Positions 22,953-26,180 of a DNA stretch of 26,180 bases are shown in pieces (the stretch's first letter is position 1; each line of letters begins with the position of its first letter). The notes beneath the pieces were generated by a model. That model was not told the DNA's origin. It made no database searches and worked only from the letters and a program-made list of their open reading frames with translations. Source of the stretch: Sphingobacterium sp. UBA4616 (GTDB taxonomy: Bacteria > Bacteroidota > Bacteroidia > Sphingobacteriales > Sphingobacteriaceae); the NCBI GenBank assembly GCA_002386525.1, contig DGIS01000025.1:269777-295956 (forward strand), read 5' to 3'. A program made the position numbers and the translations under genes.

Positions 22953-24878
22953 TTAAACGGTTATTTCCTTAATTAATATATCTCTAAATGCCTCAGCAGT
23001 CATAGTTCCTAATTCCACTGAGCCATGTTTACGTACAGAAACTGTGCCATTTTCTACCTCTTTCTCCCCAACAATCAACATATAAGGAAGCTTTTTCACT
23101 TCGGCGTCTCTGATTTTTCTGCCCACTTTCTCGTCACGTAAGTCTATCAGTCCGCGAATATCGGAATTATTTAGCGAATTTAAAACATTTTGCGCATATT
23201 CTTCGTATTTTTCTGACACTGGTAAGACGATAAATTGCTCAGGCGCAAGCCATAACGGAAACTGCCCGGCGCAATGTTCAATCAATACAGCCACAAAACG
23301 TTCTAAAGATCCAAACGGTGCACGGTGGATCATTACTGGACGATGTTTCATATTGTCACTCCCAGTATACTCTAATTCAAAACGTTCAGGTAAATTATAA
23401 TCTACTTGTATCGTTCCCAATTGCCACTTACGTCCTAAAGCATCCTTCACCATAAAGTCTAGTTTAGGCCCATAGAAAGCAGCTTCACCATATTCCACTA
23501 CGGTTGGTAACCCTTTCTCTTCTGCGGCTTCAATAATTGCAGACTCAGCCAAAGCCCAGTTTTCGTCGGTACCAATATACTTTGTGCGATTCTCAGGATC
23601 ACGTAACGATACCTGTGCAGTATAATCATTGAATCCAAGCGCGCCAAATACATAAAGAACTAAATCAATTACTTTTTTAAATTCATCTTTAACCTGATCT
23701 GGACGGCAAAACAAATGCGCATCATCCTGAGTAAACCCACGGACCCTTGTTAAACCATGAAGCTCACCAGATTGCTCATAACGATATACCGTACCAAATT
23801 CAGCGAAACGGACAGGTAAATCCTTATAAGAACGTGGTTTTACTTTATAAATCTCACAGTGATGCGGACAATTCATGGGTTTCAATAAAAACTCTTCACC
23901 TTCGATAGGAGTTTTTATTGGTTGAAATGAGTCTGCACCATATTTCTCATAGTGTCCAGAAGTCACGTAGAGTTGTTTATGCCCAATATGAGGAGTAACA
24001 ACAGGTTCATACCCTGAGTTCAACTGTGCCTTCTGTAAAAAATCTATAAGCTTTTGACGTAATGCAGCACCTTTAGGCAACCAAAGAGGCAGCCCCGCGC
24101 CAACTTTTTCAGAAAAAGCAAAAAGTTCCAACTCTTTCCCCAGTTTACGGTGATCGCGTTTTTTCGCCTCTTCTATAAATTTCAAATATTCTGTAAGCTC
24201 CGATGCCTTCGGGAACGTAACACCATAAATACGTGTCAACTGTTTGCGAGACTCATCACCTCTCCAATAAGCACCGGCAACATTAGTCAATTTAATCGCT
24301 TTGATAAACCCAGTATTTGGAATATGAGGGCCACGACATAAATCTGTAAATTCCCCTTGAGTATAGAAAGTAATCTTTCCATCTTCCAAATCTTTGATTA
24401 AATCTAGCTTATACTCATCTCCTTTTTCAGTAAAGTAAGCAAATGCATCCGATTTCGAAACAGCTTTACGTTCAAATGTTTCTTTTCGTTTGGCCAGCTC
24501 CAGCATCTTGTCTTCGATCGCTTTAAAGTCATCAGACGAGAATTCACGATCACCAAAATCAACATCGTAGTAAAATCCGGTTTCAATCGCGGGACCAATA
24601 CCAAATTTAATCCCAGGATATAATGCCTCCAAAGCCTCAGCCAATAAGTGGGCTGAAGAATGCCAAAAAGTGGATTTACCTTTGGTATCATTCCAGGTCA
24701 ATAACTTGACAGTAGCGTCATTTTCAATAGCACGGGCAGAATCCCACACTTCACCATTTACTTCGGCAGCAAGGACGTTTCTTGCAAGCCCCTCCGAGAT
24801 TGATAACGCAATCTCTGCAGCAGTGATCCCTTGTTTATACGCTCTTACGGAACCATCAGGTAGTGTAATATCAATCAT
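22953..24878 (-). CDS. thrS: Threonyl-tRNA synthetase
   Basis: Class II synthetase that charges tRNA-Thr; 641 aa, the full bacterial architecture. The TGS domain (about 1-62) starts [14 protein letters not shown]. The editing domain has His73 and His77 in [12 protein letters not shown] and Cys181/His185 in CRGPHIPN, matching the E. coli editing residues by position. The catalytic core has Cys337 in [12 protein letters not shown] (zinc ligand), [13 protein letters not shown] (motif 2) and [18 protein letters not shown] (motif 3). The C-terminal anticodon-binding domain has [14 protein letters not shown] and RKHGS. It is first in the thrS-infC-rpmI-rplT cluster. An apparent 5' leader of roughly 90 nt holds a two-tier hairpin and might mediate control. 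Confidence 0.98.
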   Translation of the reverse strand: MIDITLPDGSVRAYKQGITAAEIALSISEGLARNVLAAEVNGEVWDSARAIENDATVKLLTWNDTKGKSTFWHSSAHLLAEALEALYPGIKFGIGPAIETGFYYDVDFGDREFSSDDFKAIEDKMLELAKRKETFERKAVSKSDAFAYFTEKGDEYKLDLIKDLEDGKITFYTQGEFTDLCRGPHIPNTGFIKAIKLTNVAGAYWRGDESRKQLTRIYGVTFPKASELTEYLKFIEEAKKRDHRKLGKELELFAFSEKVGAGLPLWLPKGAALRQKLIDFLQKAQLNSGYEPVVTPHIGHKQLYVTSGHYEKYGADSFQPIKTPIEGEEFLLKPMNCPHHCEIYKVKPRSYKDLPVRFAEFGTVYRYEQSGELHGLTRVRGFTQDDAHLFCRPDQVKDEFKKVIDLVLYVFGALGFNDYTAQVSLRDPENRTKYIGTDENWALAESAIIEAAEEKGLPTVVEYGEAAFYGPKLDFMVKDALGRKWQLGTIQVDYNLPERFELEYTGSDNMKHRPVMIHRAPFGSLERFVAVLIEHCAGQFPLWLAPEQFIVLPVSEKYEEYAQNVLNSLNNSDIRGLIDLRDEKVGRKIRDAEVKKLPYMLIVGEKEVENGTVSVRKHGSVELGTMTAEAFRDILIKEITV

Positions 24879-24976
24879 TTACAACTATGATCTTTAAATC
24901 GTTAAAAAATAGAAAACATAAAACAACATGTACAATTATGTTATTACACTTATGTTTCAATAAATAAATTGTGTCA
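24879..24976 (-). promoter_or_regulatory. thrS 5' leader with nested inverted repeats
   Basis: Within the predicted leader, AACATAA (24915-24921) pairs with TTATGTT (24950-24956), and inside it AACAT (24925-24929) pairs with ATGTT (24938-24942). This could form one stacked hairpin about 35 nt before the start codon. Translational control of thrS is known in E. coli through an operator mimicking tRNA-Thr; similarity to that is only a suggestion. Confidence 0.35.
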
Positions 24977-24984
24977 CAAATTTA
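24977..24984 (-). promoter_or_regulatory. Possible -7 promoter box of thrS
   Basis: On the minus strand this reads TAAATTTG, matching TAnnTTTG exactly. No TTTG at the expected -33 spacing is seen, and the region is AT-rich, so chance is possible. Confidence 0.4.
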
Positions 24985-25013
24985 GTAAAATTTTTGATAA
25001 ATAATATGTCTTT

Positions 25014-25218
25014 GTGCTGAACGGGCCGCTGTACTCGTGCCAGCCCTCCTTTCACTCCCGCCCATCAATTAAATACATTTTACCTATTTGGCCTAATTAT
25101 AATTGTTCTCTTGCTCATTTCTATTTTACACTCGAGTGGGGCACCGGTATTATGGCCAAGGAAAGCCACTCACTCCTTGGAGTAAGTTGTAATAATTACT
25201 TCGCACCAATTTAAACAT
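25014..25218. other. GC-richer noncoding stretch upstream of queE
   Basis: The base composition rises sharply between about 25020 and 25180 compared with the flanks. No frame in it has a believable start and family motif. It holds CCAAGGA/TCCTTGG (25156-25162, 25174-25180) and an alternative ACTCC-TT-GGAGT (25172-25183); they share bases and so could be competing folds. TGTCTTTG at 25007-25014, one base off a -7 box, sits just upstream, so a plus-strand noncoding RNA is possible. Confidence 0.3.
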
Positions 25219-25223
25219 TGACA

Positions 25224-25292
25224 GGGTAATAACAAGGGGTTAACAGGGGGATAACAGGGGTATACCCTTGTATCCCCCTTTTATCCCCCTGT
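25224..25292. repeat. Palindromic element with phased G-runs
   Basis: The arm at 25243-25264 (starting ACAGGGGGATAA) is complementary to the arm at 25271-25292 (ending TTATCCCCCTGT) over 22 positions with two mismatches and a 6-nt loop. The left side also contains G-runs at 25224-25226, 25236-25239, 25246-25250 and 25257-25260, about 10-12 bp apart, each following AACA or ACA. The element is therefore both a very stable hairpin and a possible G-quadruplex on the plus strand. No T-run follows, so it is not a simple terminator. Confidence 0.75.
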
Positions 25293-25313
25293 AAAAGGAG
25301 TGTTTTCTCGTTG

Positions 25314-25361
25314 TTAGTATACTAAGTGGTATCCATTTGACTCGCTGTTGAGATTACCACT
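25314..25361. repeat. Palindrome and hairpin before the queE promoter
   Basis: TTAGTATACTAA at 25314-25325 is a perfect 12-bp palindrome. Overlapping it, AGTGGTA (25325-25331) pairs with TACCACT (25355-25361), with CTC/GAG possible inside. The role is unknown. Confidence 0.5.
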
Positions 25362-25467
25362 ACACCTCCGAAAGCAGTTTATTGTAAAGTAATGTGATAA
25401 ATAAATCCAATAGTTAATTGGAATGACTAAAAAATGATAGCAAGCCCGATAAAAGCCAGTTGACAAA

Positions 25468-25498
25468 TTGAGCATCTCATTAATATTTGCTACTTTTG
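25468..25498 (+). promoter_or_regulatory. Promoter of queE
   Basis: TACTTTTG at 25491-25498 matches TAnnTTTG exactly, and TTG at 25468-25470 lies 20 nt upstream, the usual Bacteroidota -33/-7 spacing. The predicted leader is short (about 12 nt). Confidence 0.7.
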
Positions 25499-25516
25499 CA
25501 GACTGAAATTTTAATT

Positions 25517-26140
25517 ATGTCAAATCAAGTACCAGAAGACGGAACACTATTGCCCTTAATGGAAGAATTTTACACTATTCAGGGTGAGGGCTACCACACC
25601 GGGACTGCTGCTTATTTCATACGATTGGGGGGCTGCGATGTGGGTTGCCACTGGTGCGATGTAAAGGAAAGCTGGGATGCTTCGATACATCCGCTTACAA
25701 CAGCAGATTCGATCATCGAAAACGCAAACAAATATCCTGCGAAAACAGTTGTCATTACAGGTGGAGAACCTCTTATCTATAATTTGGATTACCTAACGAA
25801 AGGACTCCATCAGGCGGGCATTAAGACCTTTATTGAAACCTCGGGTGCGTATCCTCTGAGTGGTGAATGGGACTGGATATGTTTATCGCCTAAGAAATTC
25901 AAAGCGCCTCGCAAAGATGTATTAGAAGCTGCTGGTGAACTTAAAGTGATCGTTTTCAATAAAAGCGATTTCGCATGGGGAGAAGAATACGGACAACTCG
26001 TTGGACCAAACTGCAGATTATATCTTCAACCTGAATGGTCAAAATCAAAAGAAATGACCCCTTTTATTATTGAATATGTAAAAGAAAATCCGAAATGGGA
26101 TATTTCGCTACAAACACATAAGTTTTTAAACATTCCCTAA
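25517..26140 (+). CDS. queE: 7-carboxy-7-deazaguanine synthase (radical SAM)
   Basis: Radical SAM enzyme of queuosine biosynthesis that contracts CPH4 to 7-carboxy-7-deazaguanine, using a [4Fe-4S] cluster, SAM and Mg2+. In the 207-aa protein the cluster cysteines are Cys40, Cys44 and Cys47 in GGCDVGCHWCDVKESW, a CxxxCxxC motif. EEFYTIQGEGYHTGTAAYFIRLGG precedes it, and VVITGGEPLIYNLDYL is the SAM-binding GGE motif. Later blocks are TFIETSGAYPL, CLSPKKFKAP and ELKVIVF, followed by RLYLQPEW and SLQTHKFLNIP. The ATG at 25517 is chosen because an upstream in-frame TTG at 25487 would overlap the promoter box. No other queuosine gene is in the window, and no preQ1 riboswitch was seen upstream. Confidence 0.96.
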   Translation: MSNQVPEDGTLLPLMEEFYTIQGEGYHTGTAAYFIRLGGCDVGCHWCDVKESWDASIHPLTTADSIIENANKYPAKTVVITGGEPLIYNLDYLTKGLHQAGIKTFIETSGAYPLSGEWDWICLSPKKFKAPRKDVLEAAGELKVIVFNKSDFAWGEEYGQLVGPNCRLYLQPEWSKSKEMTPFIIEYVKENPKWDISLQTHKFLNIP

Positions 26141-26180
26141 TAATTGGATATCTTCTCAATTAGCGGTTACAAAAAAAGGC

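Noticed and set aside
25014..25214. A 66-codon open frame from a GTG start
   Set aside because: The start is weak, no motif is recognisable, and the frame runs through inverted repeats. The neighbouring frame encodes a hydrophobic stretch but lacks any start codon after its preceding stop.
25224..25292. CRISPR-like array from repeated AACAGGGG units
   Set aside because: The units are only about 10-12 bp with no spacers of regular length, and they form the arms of a single hairpin.
25380..25516. preQ1 riboswitch upstream of queE
   Set aside because: I found no compact aptamer hairpin with the A-rich tail close to the start; the predicted leader is only about 12 nt.

Overview
The window looks like a chromosomal segment of a member of the Bacteroidota, most probably the Sphingobacteriaceae (Sphingobacterium/Pedobacter-like). 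The evidence is an AT-rich genome, several perfect TAnnTTTG '-7' promoter boxes of the Bacteroidota sigma factor, the long Bacteroidota form of PurM, a menaquinone-type methyltransferase, a RemB/Wzi-like outer-membrane protein and a Bacteroidota-style DnaB. It is mostly core genome. I see no insertion sequence, prophage, CRISPR array, tRNA or rRNA.

Layout. 1-2.2 kb (minus): aroQ behind a RemB/Wzi-like beta-barrel protein. 2.3-6.4 kb (plus): a GH125 alpha-mannosidase, murI behind a perfect 18-bp hairpin, an unrecognised 81-aa protein and a PQQ-type sugar dehydrogenase lipoprotein. 6.4-9.4 kb (minus): dnaB, then rlmH with a 48-aa single-pass membrane protein just behind it. 9.4-9.8 kb: an AT-rich divergent intergenic region with DnaA-box-like words. 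9.8-14.1 kb (plus): menG, a short-chain dehydrogenase, yqeY, an ElaA-type acetyltransferase, a DUF423 membrane protein, and a fluoride riboswitch that controls a CLC-F-type fluoride antiporter. 14.3-17.7 kb (minus): mgtE, pepE, and a two-gene SPFH plus Arc-like (ribbon-helix-helix) operon whose 58-aa second gene is easy to miss. 17.7-21.0 kb (plus): a family-6-type DNA glycosylase, purM, and the rimB-rimK pair. 21.0-24.9 kb (minus): a DUF3060-like repeat protein and the thrS-infC-rpmI-rplT translation cluster. 24.9-25.5 kb: a 0.6-kb gap with a GC-rich, strongly palindromic element. 25.5-26.1 kb (plus): queE.

How the genes work together. The fluoride unit (riboswitch plus exporter) is the clearest self-contained regulated system. 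The translation cluster makes ThrRS, IF3, L35 and L20 from one probable transcript, and rimK/rimB (S6 modification) and rlmH (23S rRNA methylation) add further ribosome-related functions. Several genes have their -7 box only 3-7 nt before the start codon, which suggests leaderless or nearly leaderless mRNAs.

No large undescribed defence or biosynthetic system is visible. The least explained items are the structured gap before queE, the SPFH/RHH pair, the small membrane protein after rlmH, the SSB-like tip on DnaB, and the hairpin touching the murI start codon.
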